From IMG/VR virus record IMGVR_UViG_3300050133_000044, positions 1-22,172 of that record: 22,172 nucleotides of DNA; one strand, written 5' to 3'. Below the pieces are notes generated by a model. The model had not been told where the DNA came from, ran no database searches, and saw only the letters and a list, made by a program, of their open reading frames with translations. Source of the DNA: a virus. Both the position numbers and the translations under genes were made by a program. Shown piece by piece: positions 6,086-13,172 of this stretch (position 1 is its first letter; each line of letters starts with the position of its first letter).

Positions 6086-6286
6086 ATGCCAACAAAGCGC
6101 GGAAGCGAAATCCAAATAGGCGACGTGATCTACCTCGGTTTGGGCAGCCGAACAGGCAGGGTCACTGACTTCAAGGCCCACCCAAGGCTGGCCGAGATGC
6201 ACCCAGGGTTAACAGCCAGGGTGGCGGTTACCGATCGAGGCTCAATCACGATCATCGACCAACAGCCAATCAGTATCCCTGCGTGA
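6086..6286 (+). CDS. Small phage protein of unknown function
   Basis: It encodes 66 residues, beta-rich by inspection (GDVIYLGLGSRTGRVTDF, LTARVAVTDRGSITIID), suggesting a small barrel. CCGGAGAGACGG precedes ATG 6086. It lies between two family A hairpins in the PL operon. I do not recognise a family. Confidence 0.68.
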   Translation: MPTKRGSEIQIGDVIYLGLGSRTGRVTDFKAHPRLAEMHPGLTARVAVTDRGSITIIDQQPISIPA

Positions 6287-6311
6287 GTATTCACTGCGGA
6301 CCTTTTCACTG

Positions 6312-6335
6312 ATGCCCATCCAGAGCGGTGGGCAT
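6312..6335 (+). other. Leader hairpin, family A copy 3
   Basis: ATGCCCA (6312-6318) and TGGGCAT (6329-6335) pair, followed by TGGGAAAACAACCGAAC and the gene at 6369. It has the same CTGATGC and GCATTGGGAAAACAACC flanks as copy 2. Confidence 0.55.
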
Positions 6336-6368
6336 TGGGAAAACAACCGAACAACGGAGCAAGACGAG

Positions 6369-6593
6369 ATGTTTAATTTCCTAGTGATGATGAAAGAAGG
6401 CGAAACCGTAGCGCTGCTGACCGATGGCGGTTACAACGTGACTTTCATGAATAGTGAGCGCCGCACCAGTGTTCGCGGCACGGTGTCGGTTGACGAAGAT
6501 AGCCAGCGTGTCAGCGTGTGCCGCCATATCCACAACGAAAAGCACATCGGCGCAGCGTGCAACCAGTTCGATGGTGTCGCCTACATCCTTTGA
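6369..6593 (+). CDS. Small phage protein of unknown function
   Basis: It encodes 74 residues starting MFNFLVMMKEGETVALL. ATG 6369 is used because the upstream in-frame ATG at 6312 is the 5' arm of a family A hairpin. CGGAGCAAGACGAG precedes the start. The sequence looks like alternating strands with one Cys-His pair (VCRHIHNEKHIGAAC). No family is recognised. Confidence 0.65.
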   Translation: MFNFLVMMKEGETVALLTDGGYNVTFMNSERRTSVRGTVSVDEDSQRVSVCRHIHNEKHIGAACNQFDGVAYIL

Positions 6594-6652
6594 GCAACCC
6601 CTCCCACCTCAAGCCCCTTCATTGGGGAACTGCCCGATCCACTCTATGAGAG

Positions 6653-6775
6653 CGCATCGGATATAGCTCGGCCTTCTGCGTGATAGCAGGGTGGCCACCT
6701 TGTCCTGAGCCTGAGCGGATTTTGTCGCGGCGTAGACGGGCAACACTCGGAGGGATTCGAGCTATATCCGATGCG
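6653..6775. repeat. 123-bp element bounded by perfect 18-bp inverted repeats; candidate structured RNA
   Basis: CGCATCGGATATAGCTCG at 6653-6670 is the exact reverse complement of 6758-6775, with 87 bases between. The inner part contains smaller complements such as CTGC/GCAG around 6677. It lies in a gene-free stretch, 6594-6980. No target-site duplication is evident at the ends. It could be a structured RNA on the PL transcript, a processing site, or a small mobile remnant. Confidence 0.5.
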
Positions 6776-6928
6776 GATGCACGCCCAGGCTGATGGGCAG
6801 GTTTGAAAACTAACAGTTCCGAGAGTGAACGCTGACCGGCTAAGTACTATTTTATGCCCGCGCGGTACCGGCTCGTAATAACTGGCATTGCGGTAGCCGA
6901 AAGGCGCTGACCGCGGCATGACTCTCAA

Positions 6929-6947
6929 CCCGGAGATCAGCACCGGG
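6929..6947 (+). other. Degenerate family A leader hairpin
   Basis: CCCGG and CCGGG (6929-6933, 6943-6947) pair, followed by a CATTCG...AACCAACCGGAG segment like that after copies 1-3, then ATG 6981. Outside this and the inverted repeat, nothing is supported in 6594-6980. Confidence 0.35.
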
Positions 6948-6980
6948 CATTCGCATCACCCAAACCAACCGGAGATCACC

Positions 6981-7127
6981 ATGCTCCTACTGTTCCTGAT
7001 CGGCACAGCGCTCAGCCATGCGCGGCCAGAACCGCCACCTGATGACGGCCTGCCAACCGGTCCACTGCGCTTCCATCGTGAGCGCTGGCGAACGATCACC
7101 GGGTTCACGGCGTTCTGGCGCTGCTGA
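6981..7127 (+). CDS. Small protein with hydrophobic N-terminus
   Basis: It encodes 48 residues. MLLLFLIGTALSHA looks like a short signal or anchor segment, followed by a Pro-rich stretch and a basic aromatic tail (RFHRERWRTITGFTAFWRC). CCGGAG precedes ATG 6981. A longer in-frame start at 6918 lacks a good ribosome site. The function is unknown and it may be a minor product. Confidence 0.5.
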   Translation: MLLLFLIGTALSHARPEPPPDDGLPTGPLRFHRERWRTITGFTAFWRC

Positions 7128-7163
7128 TCCCGCCCAAAAACCTGACAACTACTGCATCGATGG

Positions 7164-7187
7164 AAGCCCGGACGTCCAACCGGGCTT
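7164..7187 (+). terminator. Terminator-like hairpin in the PL operon
   Basis: AAGCCCGG (7164-7171) and CCGGGCTT (7180-7187) form an 8-bp stem followed by TCTTATTT. Such a site inside the operon would need antitermination for downstream expression, consistent with boxA at 5547. Confidence 0.65.
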
Positions 7188-7294
7188 TCTTATTTCGCCT
7201 TTACCCGTCAGCACTCCTCCCCCGCGCCCATCGGCAACCAGCGGGAGGAATGAGTGTTGACGAATACAGGTGAACCAACCCCGCGGAGACATTT

Positions 7295-7594
7295 ATGAGC
7301 GCCGAGAAAATGCGAGAAGCGTTCGAGCGTGACTGGGGGCAAGTGGATGCCGAGCAAGGCGTGCACTTCATTCCCGAGCTGAACACCTACGGCAGTGAGC
7401 TTTATGCGCAGCATGGGTACGCGCAGATGAAGTCATCTGCTTGGTACTACTTCCAAAAAGGCTGGGGCGCCTCCCGGGCGGCGATTGAAGTCGACCTGCA
7501 AGACCTGTCTCGATGCTTCAGCCCCAACGATTGCGGTGACTGGGCTATGTGGCTCAGCGACGTAAAGAGCCTGGTCACAACCCCTTCCGCCTAA
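7295..7594 (+). CDS. Phage protein of unknown function
   Basis: It encodes 99 residues: a helical N-terminus (EKMREAFERDWGQVDAEQG), a middle aromatic part (MKSSAWYYFQKGWGASRAAIEV) and a C-terminus ending in VTTPSA. The AWYYFQKGWGASR motif is common in small proteins of Pseudomonas phage early regions. CGCGGAGACATTT precedes ATG 7295. The upstream leader (7211-7258) can form a long hairpin. No biochemical function is known to me. Confidence 0.78.
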   Translation: MSAEKMREAFERDWGQVDAEQGVHFIPELNTYGSELYAQHGYAQMKSSAWYYFQKGWGASRAAIEVDLQDLSRCFSPNDCGDWAMWLSDVKSLVTTPSA

Positions 7595-7622
7595 CCGGGT
7601 GAGCCAACGAATGGAGAGAGTC

Positions 7623-7820
7623 ATGCCTGAGCAACGAGCGCCATATCCACGGTCGGCGGATGACGCTGACCAGATGAACCTGCCCGAGGGCAAGACCTGC
7701 GGCGACTGCGTGCACTGCAAGCGCTGCACTGCGATGTTCGGCCATATCCCTGCTGACGAATCGTGCGACTGGAGCCCATCGCGCTTTCGTGAAGCGGTTC
7801 CGGTCGCGGTTTCCGCCTAA
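7623..7820 (+). CDS. Small cysteine-rich phage protein
   Basis: It encodes 65 residues with CGDCVHCKRC followed by ADESCDW, a probable zinc-binding knuckle. ATG 7623 has GGAGAGAG just upstream; GTG 7599 is in frame but poorly placed. The CGDCVH...RC...CDW...SRF pattern recurs in small proteins of Pseudomonas phages. A metal-binding role is inferred from the cysteines alone. Confidence 0.75.
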   Translation: MPEQRAPYPRSADDADQMNLPEGKTCGDCVHCKRCTAMFGHIPADESCDWSPSRFREAVPVAVSA

Positions 7821-7841
7821 CCCCAAACACTGGAGGTCGCC

Positions 7842-8120
7842 ATGCATAACTGTACTGAAACTCAAGCGGTGTGCCGAGGATGCGGCCTCAAGCTACGCGG
7901 GTCGCCGTCATGGAAAGCCGGGCTTGCCTACCACCCCGAGCGTGGCGGAACGGTCCACCGCTGCCATTACGGCGGCTGGGTCTGCTCCAGGCGTTGCGAT
8001 GTCCGCGCATGTGTTGAGATGGAAGGAACCATGCCGGGGTGCGGCTCGGTGGACGGATACCGGCGCTTGTCGCCTTACGCAAAAGAGAGCATTGAACGCC
8101 ACTGGCCGGAGGCAGCATGA
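7842..8120 (+). CDS. Cysteine/histidine-rich phage protein
   Basis: It encodes 92 residues with CRGCGLKL, VHRCHYGGWVCSRRCDVRAC and MPGCG, enough for two zinc sites. CTGGAGGTCGCC precedes ATG 7842. It overlaps the next gene by ATGA, so translation is coupled. Its family and function are not recognised. Confidence 0.75.
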   Translation: MHNCTETQAVCRGCGLKLRGSPSWKAGLAYHPERGGTVHRCHYGGWVCSRRCDVRACVEMEGTMPGCGSVDGYRRLSPYAKESIERHWPEAA

Positions 8121-8383
8121 ACCAAAGTCAGCACGCTTACTGCGACGTAGCGCTCGCAATGAATCAGCGCCGCAACATGGCCTTGGCGCTTTGCCTCGGC
8201 CTGGTCGGCTCCAGCGCGCCGAAGACCTCGCCGTTGTTTCGGGTAATTCCGGCCGGCAATGAGTTCTTCCACGTCGTCGATTCCACCACCGGCAAGGTGA
8301 AAGGATTTCGCCGCAACCACAACGAAGCCTGCGCCCTCGCCCGGCACCTGGAGACTCGCCATGCCAACCAGCTACGCGGATAG
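8117..8383 (+). CDS. Small phage protein of unknown function
   Basis: It encodes 88 residues. The C-terminal half (LFRVIPAGNEFFHVVDSTTGKVKGFRRNHNEACALARHLE) looks like a short strand-strand-helix fold. The start overlaps the previous stop (ATGA), and the end overlaps the next gene by 23 bp, showing tight packing in the operon. No family recognised. Confidence 0.72.
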   Translation: MNQSQHAYCDVALAMNQRRNMALALCLGLVGSSAPKTSPLFRVIPAGNEFFHVVDSTTGKVKGFRRNHNEACALARHLETRHANQLRG

Positions 8384-8591
8384 CGCCCAGGCCAGGGAAT
8401 CCGACAGGCGCTGGGATTTACCGAACTTCGGGAAGAAACAGCACGTCGACCTGTTCCACGAGTACACGGCTGACGATCTTGCTGAGCGCGAGGCTCGGCG
8501 CATCAAAGATCGCGCCAGCCTCAAGCTGCGCATAGGTGCCGCCATGGCTCAGATGGAGCTTATCTGCCCGCCAGTAGGTAGTGTCGAATGA
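8361..8591 (+). CDS. Small phage protein of unknown function
   Basis: It encodes 76 residues, charged and mostly helical (ADDLAEREARRIKDRASLKLRIGAAMAQMEL). It overlaps both neighbours: 23 bp with 8117-8383 and ATGA with 8588. The motif LFHEYTADDLAEREARR suggests a helical interaction segment. No known function. Confidence 0.7.
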   Translation: MPTSYADSAQARESDRRWDLPNFGKKQHVDLFHEYTADDLAEREARRIKDRASLKLRIGAAMAQMELICPPVGSVE

Positions 8592-8815
8592 ACGTAGCAC
8601 AGAGAGACCATCAGATAGCCGTGGGCTGGATAGATGCCGAGATCGAAAACCTTCTCCACGACGTAGGAAAGCCCAACGCAAGTGCGGCCGCAAGGTCATG
8701 CATCACCCTGGCGTTCATGCTGCGTGCCATCGACGAAGCTGAGCACCGCCATTACCAAGCGTGTATCGACAAAATATTTGCCGACTACAACGCCTCGCGT
8801 GCTTCCGCCGCATAA
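8588..8815 (+). CDS. Small helical phage protein of unknown function
   Basis: It encodes 75 residues, helical throughout (HQIAVGWIDAEIENLLHDVG, ITLAFMLRAIDEAEHRHYQACIDKIFADY). The start overlaps the upstream stop as ATGA. It is the last gene before the recombination cluster. Not recognised. Confidence 0.7.
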   Translation: MNVAQRDHQIAVGWIDAEIENLLHDVGKPNASAAARSCITLAFMLRAIDEAEHRHYQACIDKIFADYNASRASAA

Positions 8816-8869
8816 CTCCAATCACCCCCACTACTTTCAATGCTGCGCCTGGCGCGGCGAGGGATCGTC

Positions 8870-10033
8870 ATGTCCAAAAATACCAACCAAGCACTCGCAC
8901 AAGAATCGCTTGAAGCGAGCAAAACCGAAGAATCCAAGAAGCCCATTGCACCCGCTGTCGCCGTCACCGACATCGCGGAGTATCGGCCGCACGAGGAGCA
9001 AATCGTTCGCCTAGAGACAACCTACGGGAAACTGGTGGTTGACTGCTCGACCAGCGAAGGCTTGGCGAATGCAAAGGAGGTTCGCGTCGATATTCGCGAC
9101 GTGCGTTATGCCCTGGCCAACACCACCAAAACGGCACTGGTTCCCTACCAGCAGGCGGTTAAAGACGCCCAGGCTCGCGTCAACCAAGTAAAGGAGTTCG
9201 GCGAGACGCTGAAAGATCGAGTCTTGGCAATCGAGACTCCTGTTGACGAAGCAATCAAGGCCGAAGAAAAACGCGTAGCTGATGCCAAGGCAGAGCGCGA
9301 GCGTATTGAGGCGGAGCGTGTCGAAGCCATCCGGGCCAAGATTACCCGCTTCAGCTCTGTCGCTGCCGCATACGCAAGCCGCAGCGCGACCGACGTCGCA
9401 AGCGTTCTTCAGAGTGTCAAAGACTCGGTAATTCTTCCCGAGGAATACGGCGAGCTTGAAGCTGAAGGCACCATTGCTCGCGATAACGCCATTGAACAGC
9501 TTGAAACGCTTCACAGGGCTGCGGTTGACCGTGAAGAGGCTGCCGCCAAGCTGATGGCCCAGCAGAAAGAGCTCGACGAGCTGCGCGAGAAGCAACGTAT
9601 CGCCGACGCTGAGGCTGAGGAGCTGCGCAGACAGCGCGCCGAAGAAGACCGTCAGCGCTTGAAGAAACAGCAGGACGAGCTGGACCAGCAGCGCCGTGAC
9701 ATGGAAGCGCAGCAACGCCAGCAGCGTGAGCAGCAGGAAGAGCAGCAGCGCCAGCAGCGTGAACGTGACGCGCAGTATCAGCGCGACCAGGAAGAGCTGG
9801 CCCGTCTGCGCGCCCAGGCTGCTGCGCCCGCTCCAGCAGAGGCTGTCGTTGCGGCCCCAGTGATTACTGACCCAGCACAAGCGGTTGTAGCGGCAATTGA
9901 TCCGGCCCCAGCGGCGGACGCATTCGCTGACTCGAGCATTCCAAGCGCCAGCGAAGTGGTCGAGGTCGTAGCCATGGCCTTCTGCGTCACCAATGACGAG
10001 GCCTCTGCCTGGCTGCGTGCCATGTCGTTCTAA
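8870..10033 (+). CDS. Coiled-coil protein of the phage recombination cluster
   Basis: The protein has 387 residues. Residues 60-165 (VDIRDVRYALANTTKTALVPYQQAV, then a KAEEKRVADAKAERERIEAERVEAIRAKI helix) resemble DUF1351-type proteins found beside recT in phages. Residues 225-320 are a long Gln/Glu/Arg-rich coiled coil, followed by an Ala/Pro-rich linker and a small C-terminal helical unit. I chose ATG 8870 (GCGAGGGATCGTC upstream) over 8840. It lies directly upstream of recT. A structural or accessory role in annealing or exonuclease complexes is inference. Confidence 0.75.
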   Translation: MSKNTNQALAQESLEASKTEESKKPIAPAVAVTDIAEYRPHEEQIVRLETTYGKLVVDCSTSEGLANAKEVRVDIRDVRYALANTTKTALVPYQQAVKDAQARVNQVKEFGETLKDRVLAIETPVDEAIKAEEKRVADAKAERERIEAERVEAIRAKITRFSSVAAAYASRSATDVASVLQSVKDSVILPEEYGELEAEGTIARDNAIEQLETLHRAAVDREEAAAKLMAQQKELDELREKQRIADAEAEELRRQRAEEDRQRLKKQQDELDQQRRDMEAQQRQQREQQEEQQRQQRERDAQYQRDQEELARLRAQAAAPAPAEAVVAAPVITDPAQAVVAAIDPAPAADAFADSSIPSASEVVEVVAMAFCVTNDEASAWLRAMSF

Positions 10034-10088
10034 AGAACCCTGAAGCCACCCCGGAGGCCGACCAAAGTCGTCGGCTATGGAGTTAGCA

Positions 10089-11069
10089 ATGAACGCCCAA
10101 ACCCAAATTTCTACCGTACCAATGGACACCAGCCCGACAGGGCTGATCCTCAACCGCGACAGCATGCAGTCGATGACTGAGCTCGCGGGCATCATGGCTG
10201 GGGGCAAAACCACCCTGCCGAGACACTTTCACGGCAACACCGCCGACTGCATGGCAGTGATCATGCAGTCCATGCAGTGGGGAATGAACCCATTCCAAGT
10301 GGCGCAGAAGACCTTCATCGTCAACGGCGGACAGCTGAGCTATGAAGCCCAGCTGGTCAACGCTGTCATCACCACGCGAGCCCCGACCATTGATCGAATC
10401 CACTACGAGTGGTTTGGCGACTGGGACAAGATCATTGGCAATTTCCGCGAGATTGAAAGCAAAAAACAAACGGATGACCACGGGCAACCGAAGAAGTACC
10501 GCGTCCCAAACTGGAACATAAATGACGAGAAAGGGTTGGGCGTCCGCGTTTGGGCTACGTTCGTGGGCGAGGATACCCCGCGCGAACTGACCACTTTGAT
10601 GACTCAGGCACGAACCCGGAACTCGACGCTGTGGGCAGACGATCCGAAGCAGCAGATCGCCTACCTGGCCCTCAAAAAATGGGCTCGCCTGTACTGCCCT
10701 GACGTGATCCTTGGCGTATACACCCGCGAAGAACTGGACGACGGCTATACGCTGCCAGAAACAGACGTTACCCCGAGATCTACCAGCGAAAAGCCTGCTG
10801 ACGTAGGTGCCGCCTCAGTACCCCAGGGCGATACTACAGAAGCGACTTCCGACCTTTTCGAACAGCTGAAAAAAATCGCTCAAGAGCAGGGCATTGAAGG
10901 CTATGAAAAAGCTTGGAAAGCACTGAAACCACAACAGCGCGGCGCCATTGGCGTGACCCGTCACGGCGAACTGAAGGCCATTGCACAAACCATCGACGCC
11001 GAGTTCACAACTGTCAGTGATAGCGCCGACGCTGCCGCCGGCGTCGATAGTCAGGACGGTGCTCAATGA
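10089..11069 (+). CDS. recT: RecT-family single-strand annealing protein
   Basis: The protein has 326 residues. The RecT/Bet core spans about residues 25-230: LAGIMAGGKTTLPRHFHGNTADCMAVIMQSMQWGMNPF, then VNGGQLSYEAQLVNAVI, GLGVRVWATFVGED and LKKWARLYCPDVILGVYTREEL. The Ser/Thr-rich tail is variable. It anneals complementary single strands produced by its partner exonuclease, encoded immediately downstream with an ATGA overlap. ATG 10089 has GGAG 7 bases upstream. It matches the red genes of the lambda PL operon. Confidence 0.94.
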   Translation: MNAQTQISTVPMDTSPTGLILNRDSMQSMTELAGIMAGGKTTLPRHFHGNTADCMAVIMQSMQWGMNPFQVAQKTFIVNGGQLSYEAQLVNAVITTRAPTIDRIHYEWFGDWDKIIGNFREIESKKQTDDHGQPKKYRVPNWNINDEKGLGVRVWATFVGEDTPRELTTLMTQARTRNSTLWADDPKQQIAYLALKKWARLYCPDVILGVYTREELDDGYTLPETDVTPRSTSEKPADVGAASVPQGDTTEATSDLFEQLKKIAQEQGIEGYEKAWKALKPQQRGAIGVTRHGELKAIAQTIDAEFTTVSDSADAAAGVDSQDGAQ

Positions 11070-11734
11070 ACGCCTCTGTAGACCTCCAGCGCACCGAGCA
11101 GTGGCATCAGGATCGCAGCGGGCGACTCACCGCCAGCCGATTCAAGGATGTTATTGCATGGGGCGACCGTGACAAACACGGCAAACGCAAGCCGCTTGCA
11201 GCCCGTACCACCTACATGCGCGAGCTGGCTTTTGAGCGCCTGGCCAACCGATCGAAACATTCGGTCAGCAGCAAGTCGATGGCCTGGGGAACCGAGGTTG
11301 AGCAGTCGAGCCACGACTTCTACGAAATCCTGACTGGTAATAGCGTCATCAAGTCGGGTTTCGTAGTTCATCCAAAATACGACTGGCTGGGCTGTTCGCC
11401 GGACGGATTGATTGGCGAGGACGGGGGTATCGAGTCGAAATGCCCATTCAATGAGGCCGTCCACGTCCGCACCTGGCTCGAAGGCATGCCCGAGGAACAT
11501 AAGCCGCAGGTTCAGGGCTGCATGTTCGTCACGGGCCGGGAGTGGTGGGATTTCCTGTCATTCGATCCACGCCAGGATGAAGACTGCCGGCTTTATATCG
11601 AGACCATTGAGCGCGATGAAGAGTACATCGCGATGCTTCATCAAGAGCTGGTCCAGTTCAATCTGGAGCTTGGCAGGATGGTTGATGAAGTCGCGGACAA
11701 AGCCCGGGCGCAAGCCCATCGTTTAGGAACCTGA
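11066..11734 (+). CDS. YqaJ-type phage exonuclease (lambda Exo-like)
   Basis: The protein has 222 residues. RTEQWHQDRSGRLTASRF opens the domain. The nuclease core follows: GTEVEQSSHDFYE, LGCSPDGLIGEDGGIESKCPF and HKPQVQGCMFVTGREWWDF. The D of SPDG, the E-x-K of GIESK and the Gln of PQVQG are the PD-(D/E)XK residues of YqaJ enzymes. It resects DNA ends 5'-3' for the RecT partner. Its start overlaps the recT stop. Confidence 0.93.
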   Translation: MNASVDLQRTEQWHQDRSGRLTASRFKDVIAWGDRDKHGKRKPLAARTTYMRELAFERLANRSKHSVSSKSMAWGTEVEQSSHDFYEILTGNSVIKSGFVVHPKYDWLGCSPDGLIGEDGGIESKCPFNEAVHVRTWLEGMPEEHKPQVQGCMFVTGREWWDFLSFDPRQDEDCRLYIETIERDEEYIAMLHQELVQFNLELGRMVDEVADKARAQAHRLGT

Positions 11735-11736
11735 TC

Positions 11737-11979
11737 ATGATCAGCAACCAACTCAACCTGGTTGAGCAGCAGCGTCAGCACGCCGACTCAATAGCGGAGC
11801 GCACGGCGCAGTTCCTGGCGGCCGGCGGAACCATCTACCTGGGCGAAAGCCCGGCGATCAACCCGACACCGCCGAAGCGCTCCACCAAGATCGATCCCGA
11901 AACCATCCTCAAGCGCCGCAAGCCGCCCATCACCCGGGCCGAGCGTGAAGCGCTGCGCAAACTCGCGGAGGCATTATGA
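11737..11979 (+). CDS. Small phage protein of unknown function
   Basis: It encodes 80 residues: a helical N-terminus (LVEQQRQHADSIAERTAQFLAAGG), then a Pro/Lys-rich stretch (PTPPKRSTKIDP) and a basic helix (RAEREALRKLAEAL). It starts 3 bp after the exonuclease stop and overlaps the next gene by ATGA. The basic tail could bind nucleic acid, but no family is recognised. Confidence 0.72.
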   Translation: MISNQLNLVEQQRQHADSIAERTAQFLAAGGTIYLGESPAINPTPPKRSTKIDPETILKRRKPPITRAEREALRKLAEAL

Positions 11980-12446
11980 GCAAGCGCAAGGCGCATAACC
12001 TGCAGGCGCGCATCGCGCGGTCGTGCCGCTCGCTGCTGGCCGCGAACCACGTCGCGGTGGTCAACATCGACCCCAGCGGCCGCCAGGGCATGATCAATTA
12101 CAAGTCGCTGAAGAACATCGCACCGGGGAAGATTGGCCAGGCTGTCTGCGGCATTCCCCACCGATGGACGATCTACCTCAGCGCCCTCTGCATCGACGCC
12201 CGCGGTGACCGCTACAGTAAATCGGTGGAGGTGGCACCCGATGGCGTCTACCTCTCCGACCACCTGGAAGACGTGATCGAGCATTGCTACAAGAAGCTGC
12301 GCGACGAGGCCAATCAAAGCCAGATGGTGGCGTCGGGTTGGATTGCCATCCCCGACACACTGTCGCTGGACGAGGAACACGCCGCGCGGATCTTCGAAGC
12401 GGTCGGCGCCTGGCACCAGGTGAAGGTCGATTCATGCGCCGCATAG
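11976..12446 (+). CDS. Phage protein of unknown function
   Basis: It encodes 156 residues. A basic N-terminus (MSKRKAHNLQARIARSCRSLL) precedes beta-rich segments (HVAVVNIDPSG, RWTIYLSALCIDARGDRYSKSVEVAPDGVYL) and a helical end. Proteins of this type are common in Pseudomonas phages near recombination genes. Overlap with the upstream gene shows coupling. No enzymatic motif is visible. Confidence 0.75.
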   Translation: MSKRKAHNLQARIARSCRSLLAANHVAVVNIDPSGRQGMINYKSLKNIAPGKIGQAVCGIPHRWTIYLSALCIDARGDRYSKSVEVAPDGVYLSDHLEDVIEHCYKKLRDEANQSQMVASGWIAIPDTLSLDEEHAARIFEAVGAWHQVKVDSCAA

Positions 12447-12515
12447 CCCGCACCCAGCAACGCAAACGTCAAACCTGGCTCGCACTGCCGGCCAGCGGAA
12501 TGGAAGAGGCAGGCC

Positions 12516-12875
12516 ATGGCCGAGGAAGAGCTGACGGCGGAAGCCAAGAAGCAGCGACGCAAGCGCGAGAAGGCGGCCGAAAAGAACGCTGCATTGGGCG
12601 TCGAGAAATTTACGGTTGAGGTGGCCGGCGTGTTCAAGGCAGACCTCAAGCGCCTGATGAAGCAGCACGGCTTCAACAATCAGCAGGAAGTGTTTCAGAA
12701 CCTGCTGCGAAACGTGATCGCCGCCGACTTTGAGACGGCGGCGCAGATGCTCAAGTGTGTCACGACACATTTTGTTGTTACTGAAAAGGTGTCGCAACTC
12801 ATTAGAGCAGCGGGGCTAAAGTCTCTCAACGACGACCCGCCAGAGGCTGACGATGAAGTCGAAAGGCCCGATTAA
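12516..12875 (+). CDS. Possible ribbon-helix-helix DNA-binding protein
   Basis: It encodes 119 residues. After a highly charged N-terminus (EAKKQRRKREKAAEKN), residues 30-66 show one strand (EKFTVEVAG) and two helices (FKADLKRLMKQHG, NNQQEVFQNLLRNVI), a pattern compatible with an Arc/MetJ ribbon-helix-helix. GAAGAGGCAGGCC precedes ATG 12516. It ends tail-to-tail with a minus-strand gene. The DNA-binding role is inferred from secondary structure only. Confidence 0.7.
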   Translation: MAEEELTAEAKKQRRKREKAAEKNAALGVEKFTVEVAGVFKADLKRLMKQHGFNNQQEVFQNLLRNVIAADFETAAQMLKCVTTHFVVTEKVSQLIRAAGLKSLNDDPPEADDEVERPD

Positions 12876-13066
12876 CCGATGCGGGAGGCGATGTGATTCA
12901 GATAGTCGACTGCCGCAGACTTCTGAACCGGGCCTCCAGGGCCATCACTTCCAAGTAGAGATCCTTGGGCTGTTTCTACCAAATGTTTTTTTGGGGCCCC
13001 GGGCGTGCTGTTCAGAACAGCGATCAATAAGTGTTCCAGTGCGTCGATTTGTGCCTGATTGCTCAT
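12872..13066 (-). CDS. Small minus-strand phage protein of unknown function
   Basis: It encodes 64 residues (MSNQAQIDALEHLLIAVLNS, then PKKHLVETAQGSLLGSDGPGG, ending AVDYLNHIASRIG). GGAGAGAG is correctly spaced before ATG 13066. It is the only minus-strand gene in the rightward operon, convergent with the gene ending at 12875 (4-bp overlap) and divergent from the first retroelement target gene. No recognised family. Confidence 0.66.
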   Translation of the reverse strand: MSNQAQIDALEHLLIAVLNSTPGAPKKHLVETAQGSLLGSDGPGGPVQKSAAVDYLNHIASRIG

Positions 13067-13172
13067 AGCTCTCTCCTTGATCCGGCTCCATGCCGGTCAC
13101 CCGTAATACCCCAATCCAAACCAAATTGCCACCACCGGCCACCGGAGGGCGGCGCTTACCCGGAGTAACCTC

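Noticed and set aside
6644-6943. 99-codon minus-strand frame across the inverted-repeat element
   Set aside because: There is no convincing ribosome site, the composition is unusual, and it would run through both arms of the perfect inverted repeat.
9011-10213. 400-codon minus-strand open frame opposite the coiled-coil gene and start of recT
   Set aside because: It is the antisense of a Gln/Glu/Ala-rich plus-strand gene with a clear ribosome site. Its Leu-rich translation is a by-product of that composition.
12434-12619. 61-codon frame starting in the end of the 11976 gene
   Set aside because: More than half overlaps the better-supported 12516 gene in another frame, with Arg/Gly-rich translation typical of a shifted frame.
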